Shown in pieces: positions 21,126-28,982 of a stretch of 64,000 nucleotides of DNA. Origin of the DNA: Nocardioides sp. B-3 (GTDB taxonomy: Bacteria > Actinomycetota > Actinomycetes > Propionibacteriales > Nocardioidaceae). The number at the start of each line of letters is the position of its first letter. Positions within the stretch are counted from its first letter, which is position 1. Location: contig NZ_CP087968.1 of the NCBI RefSeq assembly GCF_024703895.1, positions 3,844,001 to 3,908,000 of the forward strand. The letters run 5' to 3'. Position numbers and translations under genes: made by a program. The notes beneath the pieces are model-generated. The model searched no databases. It worked only from the letters and a program-made list of their open reading frames with translations, and had not been told where the DNA came from.

Positions 21126-22400
21126 ATGCCCGCACCATTGATTCGAGGACTCGTGCTCGCGGCGGCCTCCGCCCCGGCGCTCAGCGCCTGCGCGACGACT
21201 GCGTCGACCACTGGGTCCTCGACGTCTTCGGACGAGGCCATCACCGCCAAGACGGTGGGCGAGAAGCCGGCGGACGACGCGACGCGCATCAAGGCCGACG
21301 CCTCGGCGGCGCAGCCCACCGGCGACCCTGTCCTCATCGGTCAGACCGGTGGCCTGACCGGCTTCATGTCGATCTTCGACGGCCCGATCAAGCAAGGGAT
21401 GGAGTTCGCGATCGAGGATCTCAACGCGTCCGGAGGCATTCTCGGTAGGCCCGTCGAGCTCGTCACCACCGACAATACGAGTGACGTGTCGAAGATCCAG
21501 ACCGCGGCCGAGAACCTCTTGGAGCAGGGGGCTGACGTGGCGGTCGTTTCCTGCGACTACGACATGGGTGGCCCGGCGGCCGGGACGGTCAACGCCAAGG
21601 GCATCCTCGCGTTCGGCTGCGCAGGAGCCGACGAGTTCGGCTTCAAGGACCTCGGTCCACTCACCTACAACGTCAACAGCGGCACCGGGGCCGAGGGTGC
21701 GGCGATGGCCGACTACCTCAAGGCCAAGGGCTACACGAAGCCCTTCCTCATCACGGATCAGTCGCTGCAGTTCACCCAGACCCTCGGCGAGACCTTCACT
21801 GAGCGGGCCGAGGAGATCGGACTGGAGCTGGAGGGGGAGGAGGACTTCCAGAACAGCGACGCCTCGGCCGCGGCCCAGATCGCCGCGATCCGGCAGTCGC
21901 AGGCCGACGTCGTCGTCGTCGCGAGCTACCCGCCCGGCGGACCGACGCTACTGCGCCAGCTCCGAACTGCCGGCGTCTCCCAGCCGGTCGTCGCTGGTAG
22001 TGCCTTCGACGGCGTCTACTGGCTCGACACGATCAAGGACCCCGGTGACTTCAGCATCGTCGTGGCGACGTCGCTCTTCGGTGACGACCTCAGCGCCGCG
22101 CGCAACGAGTTCTTCGCCGGGTTCGAACCGGCGACGGGCATGTACCCGACCTTCGGCTATTCGATGGTGCAGGCCTTCGCCCCGGCTGCTGAGAGCGCCG
22201 GCAGCATCGAGACCGACGCGGTCCGGGCGGCGCTGGACGAGTTCACGGATGAGCAGCTGCTCATCGGGGCCACGACGTACACCTCCGAGTGCCACATCCC
22301 CACGCCGCGGCCGTACCACGTTGTCAGCTATGCCGGCGGCACCGCCAAGGTGGTCGACTACGCAACGACGGTCGACATCCCCGGCGAGCAGCCGTGCTGA
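21126..22400 (+). CDS. Amino acid ABC transporter substrate-binding lipoprotein (LivJ/LivK type)
   Basis: AAGGAG eight bases upstream fixes the ATG at 21126. Residues 1-22 are a lipoprotein signal ending LSAC, so the mature protein is tethered by Cys. The body is a type I periplasmic-binding fold (Peripla_BP_6): VLIGQTGGLTGFMSIFDGPI, FAIEDLNASGGILGRPVELV, TAAENLLEQGADVAVVSCDYD, and QADVVVVASYPPGGPTLLRQL. The frame is intact at 424 residues. It hands substrate to the LivH/LivM permeases encoded downstream. Branched-chain amino acids are the family default; the alanine genes upstream make alanine or another small amino acid a fair alternative. Confidence 0.9.
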   Translation: MPAPLIRGLVLAAASAPALSACATTASTTGSSTSSDEAITAKTVGEKPADDATRIKADASAAQPTGDPVLIGQTGGLTGFMSIFDGPIKQGMEFAIEDLNASGGILGRPVELVTTDNTSDVSKIQTAAENLLEQGADVAVVSCDYDMGGPAAGTVNAKGILAFGCAGADEFGFKDLGPLTYNVNSGTGAEGAAMADYLKAKGYTKPFLITDQSLQFTQTLGETFTERAEEIGLELEGEEDFQNSDASAAAQIAAIRQSQADVVVVASYPPGGPTLLRQLRTAGVSQPVVAGSAFDGVYWLDTIKDPGDFSIVVATSLFGDDLSAARNEFFAGFEPATGMYPTFGYSMVQAFAPAAESAGSIETDAVRAALDEFTDEQLLIGATTYTSECHIPTPRPYHVVSYAGGTAKVVDYATTVDIPGEQPC

Positions 22401-22432
22401 CGTGGTTCGAGATGAGCCGACGGAGAACCCCC

Positions 22433-23189
22433 ATGCCGAACCCGGGGGGCAACCACGGCGCCCCCCGGGTTCTCCGCTCGACGGGCCTGTCGGTCGCCTT
22501 CGATGGCATCCGGGCGCTGCAGGGCATCGACCTCGAACTACGACACGGTGAGATCCTCGGACTCATCGGGCCCAATGGCGCGGGCAAGTCGACCATGACC
22601 AACGCGTTGACCGGTTTCGCGCAGTTCAGCGGTCAGCTCGAGGTGGACGGGCACGACGTCACTGGCTGGAGCTCACACCGACTGGCGCGCTTCGGCGTAC
22701 GCCGTTCCTTCCGAGCGGTACGGCTCTTCCAAGGCATGTCCGTCAGGGAGAACGTCGAGGTGGCGGCCCTCGGCTGCGGCATGGCCCCGGCCGCGGCGAG
22801 CCGAGCCGCGGCCGACGCGCTCGAGGCGTTCGGTCTGCTCGACCACGCAGACTCCCCGGCCGGGGCCATGCCGTACGGACATGAACGTCGGCTGGGGATA
22901 GCGCGGGCCGTCGTGGCTCAACCGCGGTACCTCCTGCTCGACGAACCGGCCGCCGGTCTGAACGAGGAGGAGAGCGATCTGCTGCTCTCCCAGCTCCGGG
23001 TCGTACCTCAGCACTTCGACTGCGGCGTGCTCCTGATCGAGCACGACATGCGGCTGGTGATGGGGCTTTGCCATCGCATCCACGTCATCGACCACGGAAG
23101 GACCCTCGTGGTGGGAACCCCCCGACGAAGTTCGCTCCGACCCGGCCGTCATTGAGGCCTATCTCGGGAGTGGAGCGCACCATGCTTGA
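22433..23189 (+). CDS. livG: Branched-chain amino acid type ABC transporter ATP-binding protein
   Basis: The ATPase shows Walker A (GLIGPNGAGKSTMTNAL), the LivG-type signature region MPYGHERRLGIARAVV, and Walker B YLLLDEPAAGLNEEE. I choose the ATG at 22433 because GGAGAA is six bases upstream; an earlier ATG at 22412 is possible. An extra C in the C6 run 23118-23123 hides the true tail, which continues DEVRSDPAVIEAYLG and stops at 23187-23189, eight bases inside livF. Corrected length is 251 residues. It is the second gene of the importer operon. Confidence 0.9.
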
Positions 23190-23905
23190 GGTCCGAGATC
23201 TCACGGTCTCCTACGGGACGTTGACCGCGGTGCGTGATGTGTCGCTCCGCGTCGGCGTGGGAGAGATCGTCGCGGTTGTCGGCCCCAACGGTGCCGGCAA
23301 GTCAACGACACTGTCAGCCGTGGCCGGGCTGCTCCGGCCGGGGAACGGGACCATCGAGTTCCAAGGGCGCGAGATCCGGGGGGAGTCACCCGAGAACATC
23401 GTCCGCCGTGGCATCGCGCTCGTCCCGGAGGGGCGACACATCTTCTCCTCTCTCACCGTCGAGGAGAACCTCATGCTCAGGGGCCACCTGCCGCACCGAT
23501 CGGGCTGGTGTACGGCGATCGCTCGATGAGCAGTGCTCCCGGTTCCCCATCCTCGCGGACCGGAAGAAGCAGCAGGCCGGATACCTGTCGGGCGGAGAGC
23601 AGCAACAGCTCGCCATCGCCAGAGCCCTCATGTCGTCGCCCACCATGCTCCTGCTCGACGAGCCGTCCCTCGGCTTGGCACCGCGAATCGTCGACGACGT
23701 GTTCGCAACGATCTCCGAGCTTCGAACCGGTGGATTGAGTGTGCTGCTCGTCGAGCAGAACGCCACGCGCGCCGTGGCGATGTCTGATCGGGCGTACGTG
23801 CTCGGCACCGGACGCGTCACCCGATCGGGAACCCCCGAAGAGCTCGGTGAAGGAGGAGGCATGGCCGCCGCATATCTCGGTCTCTCCCGGGAAGCAGAAT
23901 CATGA
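23182..23905 (+). CDS. livF: Branched-chain amino acid type ABC transporter ATP-binding protein
   Basis: Walker A is VVGPNGAGKSTTLSAVAG, the LivF-specific RRGIALVPEGRHIFSSLTV follows, and after a frame slip near 23510 come the signature YLSGGEQQQLAIARALM and Walker B MLLLDEPSLGLAP. The corrected 240-residue length is typical. It overlaps livG by eight bases and its stop overlaps the livH ATG by four, so the transporter genes are translationally coupled. It pairs with LivG to energise the importer. Confidence 0.9.
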
Positions 23906-24783
23906 ACGCACTCATCCGGGCGCTCGTCGACGCTCTCTACCTCGGAAGCCTCTACGCGCTGTATGCACTTGGTGTCGCCATGATCTTCGGGATCATGCGC
24001 CTCATCAACTTCGCTCATGCCAGCCTGATCGCGGCCGGGGCCTATGCCCCGGCAGTCACCACCGGCCAGCCGCTCGCCCTGCGCATCGTCTTCGCCGTCG
24101 CGGTCTGCGTGGGCTTGGCGCTGTTGCTCGAGCTCGTGGCGTTCAGGAGCCTGCGTGGCGCAGACCCGGCCACTCTCCCGGTCACGTCCTTCGCGGTCTA
24201 CGTCACGCTCACCGCCGTGTTCGAGGCAGTGTTCGGAAGTCTGCCGACGGCGAGTCCCATGAACGACTGGTTCCAGCTCAGCTGGGTGGCCGGCAGCCTC
24301 TACCTGCCCACGATCAACGGTCTCACGCTGGTCGTCGTCGGGGTGCTGCTTATCGGCCTCAGCCTCTTCCTCGCCAAGACGCGATGGGGCCTCCAGATGC
24401 GCGCTGCGGCAGAAGACTTCTCAACCGCGCGTCTGCTCGGAGTCCGTGCCAATCGAGTCATCATGCTGGCGTTCGCCATCAGCGGCATGCTGGCCGCGGC
24501 GGCCGCGATCCTGCTCGTGGGGAAGGTTGGGACGGTCACGCCGACGTTCGGCATCATCCCGGTGCTGTTCGGGCTCATCGCTGCTGTGGTCGGCGGGTTG
24601 TCGAGCCTGCGTGGCGCGGTGCTCGGCGGGTTCGTCATCGGCATCACCAGCCAGCTGCTGCAGTACTTCCTCCCCGAGGACCTGCGGCCGTTCCGGGACG
24701 CGTTTCTCTTCGCCACGGTCTTCCTGATCCCGGTCTTCCGCCCACAGGGCCTCATCTCTCCCAAGCAGGGTGTACGTGTATGA
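23902..24783 (+). CDS. livH: Branched-chain amino acid type ABC transporter permease
   Basis: An intact 293-residue, strongly hydrophobic protein with about eight membrane segments. Family marks are YLGSLYALYALGVAMIFGIMR near the N-terminus (in part: GVAMIFGIMRLINFAH), the coupling region LGVRANRVIMLAFAISG that contacts the ATPase, and VVGGLSSLRGAVLGGFVIG near the end. It forms one half of the transmembrane pore with LivM and overlaps both neighbours by ATGA. Confidence 0.92.
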   Translation: MNALIRALVDALYLGSLYALYALGVAMIFGIMRLINFAHASLIAAGAYAPAVTTGQPLALRIVFAVAVCVGLALLLELVAFRSLRGADPATLPVTSFAVYVTLTAVFEAVFGSLPTASPMNDWFQLSWVAGSLYLPTINGLTLVVVGVLLIGLSLFLAKTRWGLQMRAAAEDFSTARLLGVRANRVIMLAFAISGMLAAAAAILLVGKVGTVTPTFGIIPVLFGLIAAVVGGLSSLRGAVLGGFVIGITSQLLQYFLPEDLRPFRDAFLFATVFLIPVFRPQGLISPKQGVRV

Positions 24784-25842
24784 AACGCCTTATCGAACGT
24801 CTCGGCGTTCCACTCAGCATCTTCGTCCTCGTTGCCGTCGTCGCTGGACTCGTCCACGCGGTGTCTCAGGCCTCGCTGCAGCGGACGGTCATCGTGGTCC
24901 TCATCAACATCGTGCTCGTCGTCGGGCTCTACGTCTTCACCGGCAACTCAGGCGTCTACTCGTTCGGTCACCCGGCCTTCGCCATGTTGGGCGCGTACGT
25001 CGGGGGCCTGCTCGTCATGTCGACAGAACTCAAGGAGGTCCAGGTCCCGGACGCCCCGGACTTCCTTCGCGCGATCGAGGTCTCTCCGGTCCTCGCGGTG
25101 CTCATCGCCGGGCTCGTGGCGGCATTGGTCGCCATCCCCATCGCGATCCCGCTGTCACGCATCGGCGGGCTCTCCGCCGGCCTCGCGACCGTGGCGATGC
25201 TCCTGTCGATGAACGTGATCGCGAGCGAGTGGACCGATGTCACGCGAGGTCGTCGTGCCCTCTCGTCCATCCCTACTGAGACGACCTTGGCGTCGGCGCT
25301 GTTCTGGGTCTTCATCGTGCTGCTGCTTGCCGGCCTCCACCAGACCTCGTCCTCAGGTCGCCAGCTGCGGGCGTCTCGAGATGACGAGATCGCCGCGGCG
25401 GCCTCAGGAGTGCGCACCCCGTTGCTTCGCGGCCGGGCCTTCGTCCTGAGCGCGTTCGTCACCGGTGTCGGCGGCGCCCTGTTCGGCATGTTCCTCGGCT
25501 CGGTGAGTCCCTCGGTCTTCTACCTTGACTACACCTTCATCGTCATCGCCATGCTCGTGGTCGGTGGCGCCCACAGCCTGACCGGCGCCGTGCTCGGTGC
25601 TGCGGTCATCGGAATCCTCCAGGGAGTTCCTGCGCCGCGCCGAGGCAGGCAACCTGTTGGGGCTCGACATCCCGTCTCGTCCCGGGTTGGCGAACATCGC
25701 ACTCGGCGTCCTCCTGATCGTCATCCTCGTCCGGCTGCCTCGGGGCCTGAGTGGCGGTCACGAGCTCCGATGGTGGCGTTGGCGCCCGAGTTTGGGATCG
25801 GCGGCAAGGTCCGCGACCACCCGACCAAGGACCAGTTACTAG
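24780..25842 (+). CDS. livM: Branched-chain amino acid type ABC transporter permease
   Basis: The ATG at 24780 overlaps the livH stop. The protein has the LivM fold: TGNSGVYSFGHPAFAMLGAY, about nine membrane segments, the coupling helix RQLRASRDDEIAAAASGV, and VVGGAHSLTGAVLGAAVIGIL. An extra G in 25622-25624 shifts the frame; the real tail continues EFLRRAEAGNLLGL and LANIALGVLLIVILVRLPRG to a stop at 25842. Corrected length is 353 residues. It completes a five-gene importer with no obvious additional component. Confidence 0.88.
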
Positions 25843-25898
25843 AACCACGTCCGAAATTGCTCCATCGCCCGCCACACCGAGCAAGACAAGGAGAAGGC

Positions 25899-25994
25899 AT
25901 GGCAGTGACCAAGATCGAGATCGCCACCTCCAACGAAAGGTTGAGCTCGCCGGTTGCCATGGACGACTACGTCGTCGCCTCACAAGAGGGGTGA
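25899..25994 (+). CDS. 31-residue ORF coupled to the following HTH gene; unknown function
   Basis: A very good ribosome site (AAGGAG, about seven bases before the ATG) begins a 31-codon ORF starting MAVTKIEIATSNERLSS and ending QEG. Its TGA at 25992-25994 overlaps the GTG of the multi-HTH gene at 25991 (GTGA), so translation of the two is coupled. I do not recognise the peptide. It could be a leader or small partner protein; or, since single-base insertions are frequent here, it may be the true N-terminus of the HTH protein split by an error. The following gene has no good ribosome site of its own, which both explanations would account for. Confidence 0.5.
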   Translation: MAVTKIEIATSNERLSSPVAMDDYVVASQEG

Positions 25995-26960
25995 AGGTTG
26001 ACTTCGTCGGTACTCGCGCACGCAGATCGGGCCCCCACCGGGAGTCCGCGGCAGGCAGCGAAGAACCGCGCCACGAGCACCTGCTGAGACATCGTCGGCG
26101 GCGGAAGGCATTGACGGTGCATCACGTCGCCGCGGAGGTGGGCGTCCACCCGACCACCATCTCGCGGTGGGAACGTCGAGCGCGGTTGCCGGGACCGCAC
26201 CACGTGCGCGCCCCGGCCGGTGTCCTCGATCTGAGCGTGTCGGACGTGGCGGAGTTCTTCGACAGTGTGCGCCTGCCTGACGTCGAAGCATGCGGCGTAC
26301 GAGGCCACGGACTGAGGCCGCTGCGGCGTGCGGCAGGGCTCAGTGCTCACACCGTGGCCGCAGCGGTCGGAGTTCCGGTCCACAGCGTCTACAACTGGGA
26401 GCTGGGCACGGCGCGGATGCCCGACCGGGCAGTCCGCGGTGTCGCAGATCTGATGGGGCTGAACCCCGAGCGCCTCGTTGCGCTGCTTCATGTTGCCCCT
26501 CCGCCACCGCCGACCCGCCGGGGGGCGTCGCCGCTGCGTCGGCTGCGTCATCGGGCCGGGTTGTCGCAATCGGTCGTTGCGGGAGCGAATTGGCCACTCT
26601 CGCCATGCGCTGGGTGGCTGGGAGCGGGGAGCGGAGCCTCCGTTGGTGGCCTTGCGTCGGCTCGCGGTCGTCTATGGGGTGCCCACGGACGTCGTGGCCG
26701 GGGCCGCGCGAGTGCAGCCCCCACCGTTGCTGGACACGCGTCGCTGGAAGCCGGGCACGATTCAGGATGTCCCGGCCGTGATGCGCCGTTGGCATGGCTT
26801 GACCCAACGCGAGGTCGCGGACCTGACAGGGAGCAGCGGTGCCGCCGTGCGGACCCGGGAGGCGGGGCTCCATTTGCCCTCGCCTGCGGCCCTACAGCGG
26901 CTCGAGCGAGCCTATGGTCTCGAACACGGAGCCCTGCTTGCTACGTATCCTCGACGGTGA
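25991..26960 (+). CDS. Protein with four tandem helix-turn-helix (XRE-like) units
   Basis: After one extra G in 26581-26583 is removed, the product is about 322 residues and consists almost wholly of four XRE-like units spaced about 70 residues apart: near 31-90 (VAAEVGVHPTTISRWERR), 108-166 (VAAAVGVPVHSVYNWELG), 180-240 (VVAERIGHSRHALGGWERG) and 255-315 (REVADLTGSSGAAVRTREAG). Each has the same plan: a GLS/GLT opener, a helix-turn-helix, a W/R-E-x-G turn, a Pro, then LxRLAxxYGV. No sensor, enzymatic or membrane domain is seen. Four units in one chain suggest binding to an extended or repeated DNA site, or binding as a scaffold. It follows the liv operon by 56 bases plus the small ORF, and may regulate it. 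The precise start is uncertain. Confidence 0.75.
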
Positions 26961-26984
26961 TCGTCCCGACGAAATTTGCGGGGC

Positions 26985-27413
26985 TCAAGGTGTGCCGACC
27001 CACTCATCGGCGCCGTCCGTAAACCGTTGGTGCTTCCAGATGGGCACCTGCTTCTTCAGCTGATCTATCAGTGCTCGAGAAGCTTCGAAGGCCGTTCCGC
27101 GGTGCGCGGCGGAAGTCGCGATGATGACGGCTGCATCACCTATGCCCAAAGTACCGACACGGTGAACGGCCGCGACGGCGTGCACGTCATACGACGACGC
27201 AACCTCGTCGCAGACCTCAACCAGCCGAGCCGCGGCATTCGGGTGGGCGGAGTAGTCAAGCCCGGTGACCCCCTTGCCGCCGTCATGATCTCGAACGCAC
27301 CCGACAAACAGGTTCACTCCACCCGATCGCTCGCTCTCGACGGCGGCCGGGACCTCGGTGACGTCGAGAGCTTGGGTACGGATCTCCGCCAAGCGGACTG
27401 CAGGATGCGTCAT
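26985..27413 (-). CDS. moaE: Molybdopterin synthase catalytic (large) subunit
   Basis: The intact 142-residue protein matches MoaE: NLFVGCVRDHDGGKGVTGLDY, HRVGTLGIGDAAVIIATSAAHR, and the active-site lysine region LKKQVPIWKHQ. It transfers sulfur from MoaD to precursor Z to make molybdopterin in the cytosol. No moaD or other cofactor genes are adjacent. The molybdenum hydroxylase at 9.6-13.3 kb and any formate dehydrogenase served by FdhD would be the users. It ends 24 bases from the convergent multi-HTH gene. Confidence 0.93.
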   Translation of the reverse strand: MTHPAVRLAEIRTQALDVTEVPAAVESERSGGVNLFVGCVRDHDGGKGVTGLDYSAHPNAAARLVEVCDEVASSYDVHAVAAVHRVGTLGIGDAAVIIATSAAHRGTAFEASRALIDQLKKQVPIWKHQRFTDGADEWVGTP

Positions 27414-27661
27414 GGCCGGATCCTAGGCCCGGCCCCTCGCTGGCGGCCCGCCGTCTCATCGACCGACTGGCCTTGGCGCGGGGACATCGGACCACCCCTA
27501 TCTACCGTCGCAGGTGCCGGACTCGCCGCCCGGTTGGTGACCCTGCCTCAGCTCGGGAGTGGCTGCACCGGGTGCGCACCCCGGTGACAAGGCAGCAGAA
27601 GAGCAGCACTTTGGTGTTGCAGGTGGCCCGAATCGAGACGAAATCGCCGAGACCACGAGGT

Positions 27662-28020
27662 ATGTCATCGGCGGGAAGAGGACGTCGCGCGCCTGCCGCG
27701 CGTGCCCTTCGGGCGATGGAGGCGACGGGGATGAACCAGCGGGAGATCGCAGCAGCACTGGGCATCAGCCAGCCTGCGGTGAGTCAACAGTTCAAGGCGT
27801 CGCAGGACTTGGCGCGGGTTCATCCCGATGCCCAGTCGAGGCCGCTGCACCGGTCCTGCGGCGTCTCGCTGAAGAGTCGGAGGGGACGTCGTCGTTCGGG
27901 TTCATCTAGTTCAAGCAGTTGATGGAGCAGGTGCTCGGCCGGCAGATAGACTCGGTCGACTACGGGGGTCTGAAGGCGAAGGTGGATGACGACATCCGGC
28001 GCGAGGCGGTGCTGTTCTGA
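27662..28020 (+). pseudogene. Remnant of an HTH plus MNT-type nucleotidyltransferase antitoxin
   Basis: The N-terminal helix-turn-helix MNQREIAAALGISQPAVSQQ is intact and, after a frame slip near 27833, VEAAAPVLRRLAEE follows. The expected nucleotidyltransferase core (GSxAR...SDIDLLV) is absent: the sequence jumps straight to GTSSFGFI, then a TAG stop, then FKQLMEQVLGRQIDSVDYGG and DDDIRREAVLF, which is the normal C-terminus of this antitoxin family. So roughly 30 residues holding the active site are lost and a nonsense codon is added. This is real decay, since a loss of about 90 bases cannot be explained by the single-base errors seen elsewhere. The TGA at 28018-28020 overlaps the ATG of the HepT remnant, keeping the ancestral gene coupling. 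Confidence 0.75.
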
Positions 28021-28268
28021 TGGAGCTCAAGGCAGCCAAGGAACTGCTCCACGTCCAGACATGGCTAGGCCGTGTCGACGCGATCGTGACACGCGGCATG
28101 ACGGCCTACCTCGCCGACGACCAGCTCCGGGAGGCGGGGGATTCACTCATGATGAAGCTGGGTGAAGCAGCCAACCGGTTGTCCCGGTTCGGGGTCCCGG
28201 CGCCGGACGGCGTGGAGTGGGCACTCGCCGACGCGAACCGCAACTTCGTCCATTTGTGTTGGCGGTGA
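28020..28268 (+). pseudogene. Truncated HepT-like (HEPN, DUF86) toxin remnant
   Basis: The start MELKAAKELLHVQTWLGRVDA and LADDQLREAGDSLMMKLGEAANRLS match HepT toxins of the MNT/HepT system, an RNA-cleaving HEPN protein that the partner antitoxin AMPylates. The usual R-X4-H catalytic motif near the C-terminus is deformed: here it reads ANRNFVHLCWR and stops, with only three residues between Arg and His and the last 25 or so residues missing. Together with the broken antitoxin it is most likely inactive. Homologous full-length proteins are about 110-115 residues; this one has 82. Confidence 0.75.
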
Positions 28269-28438
28269 GTGCTGGCCCAGTCGGTGTCGAGCGATCGCAG
28301 CCAAGTTGCCAAACGCAACGTCGCGCTGCGCGAAAATTGAAGTGTGCAACCCCGCATGCTTGACGCCTCCGCCCCCTCGAGTTCGGAGAGGGGCGAAGGC
28401 GACGAGGTCCTAGGCAGGCTGGGCCTAGGTCCCGCGTG
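28269..28438. other. Intergenic remnant DNA
   Basis: About 170 bases between the HepT remnant and the integrase remnant. I see no gene, no ribosome site and no convincing structure. It is probably leftover mobile-element DNA. Confidence 0.4.
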
Positions 28439-28610
28439 TCAGAGAGCCCAGCAGTTGAGGCGGACCGGCTGCTTCAGCAGGCCTTGGATGACGCCGGAGG
28501 CGACGGGACCGTCGGCGATCGTTGCGCCATCGACTGCGGCGTTAGTGAGACCGGTACCTCGTAGGTCGTGGAAGTGGAGGTTGGGTCTCGCGGCCAAACC
28601 CCGCGCTCAC
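28439..28610 (-). pseudogene. C-terminal remnant of a tyrosine recombinase (integrase)
   Basis: On the minus strand a short frame reads AARPNLHFHDLRGTGLTNAA and continues VDGATIADGPVA to a stop at 28439. HDLRGTGLT corresponds to the H-x-L-R active-site box of phage-type integrases (usually HDLRHTGLT). The Arg is present, but nothing of the N-terminal or the catalytic tyrosine part remains. It lies 220 bases from the 3' end of a tRNA-Pro gene, the kind of site such enzymes use, and next to a decayed toxin-antitoxin pair, so this was probably the end of a small integrated element. Between 28611 and 28784 I see no gene. Confidence 0.6.
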
Positions 28611-28784
28611 GGCCACAGCCTCATGCGGTCATCGTCGAGGGGACCTCGGAGGGCCAGCGAGGGCAATCCATGGACTGCTCAGCGAGGCCTTCCAGATGCC
28701 CCGTTGGCGGCGGTGGAGAGCTGTTCGGGGCGAATACTTCAGGGAATACTTCGGGAATATGGCCTTCTCGGCTCAAAACCACAC

Positions 28785-28820
28785 TTGCCTCTGACCTGCG
28801 TTCCCGCAGGTCAGAGGCAA
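28785..28820 (-). terminator. Perfect 15-bp hairpin downstream of tRNA-Pro
   Basis: TTGCCTCTGACCTGC and its exact complement GCAGGTCAGAGGCAA flank a six-base loop. On the minus strand it lies 8 bases after the tRNA-Pro 3' end and is followed by TTTT a few bases on, as expected of an intrinsic terminator. It could also have marked the element boundary. Confidence 0.8.
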
Positions 28821-28828
28821 TTTGTCGG

Positions 28829-28902
28829 TCGGGCTGACAGGATTTGAACCTGCGACCCCCTGACCCCCAGTCAGGTGCGCTACCAAGCTGCGCTACAGCC
28901 CG
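28829..28902 (-). tRNA. tRNA-Pro (anticodon GGG)
   Basis: The minus strand starts CGGGCTGTAGCGCAGC and ends CAGCCCG plus a discriminator A; the acceptor arms pair over seven bases. The anticodon arm is CCTGA, loop CTGGGGG, TCAGG, giving GGG at positions 34-36, and the T arm has GGTTCAAATCC. No CCA is encoded. Its 3' end faces the integrase remnant. Confidence 0.95.
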
Positions 28903-28982
28903 AACGCCCGTTCGCTGTCGGCGGGCCGACGCGGTGAGCGAGCGAAACCTTACCCCAGCCCCGCCGCGTCCCTCACATCAGG

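Noticed and set aside
23739-25994. A 751-codon frame spanning livH and livM
   Set aside because: It is a joined shadow of livF/livH and the true frame of livM; the middle has no resemblance to any protein.
28785-28820. The perfect hairpin as an attachment site
   Set aside because: It lies where the tRNA terminator should be and no second copy was seen.
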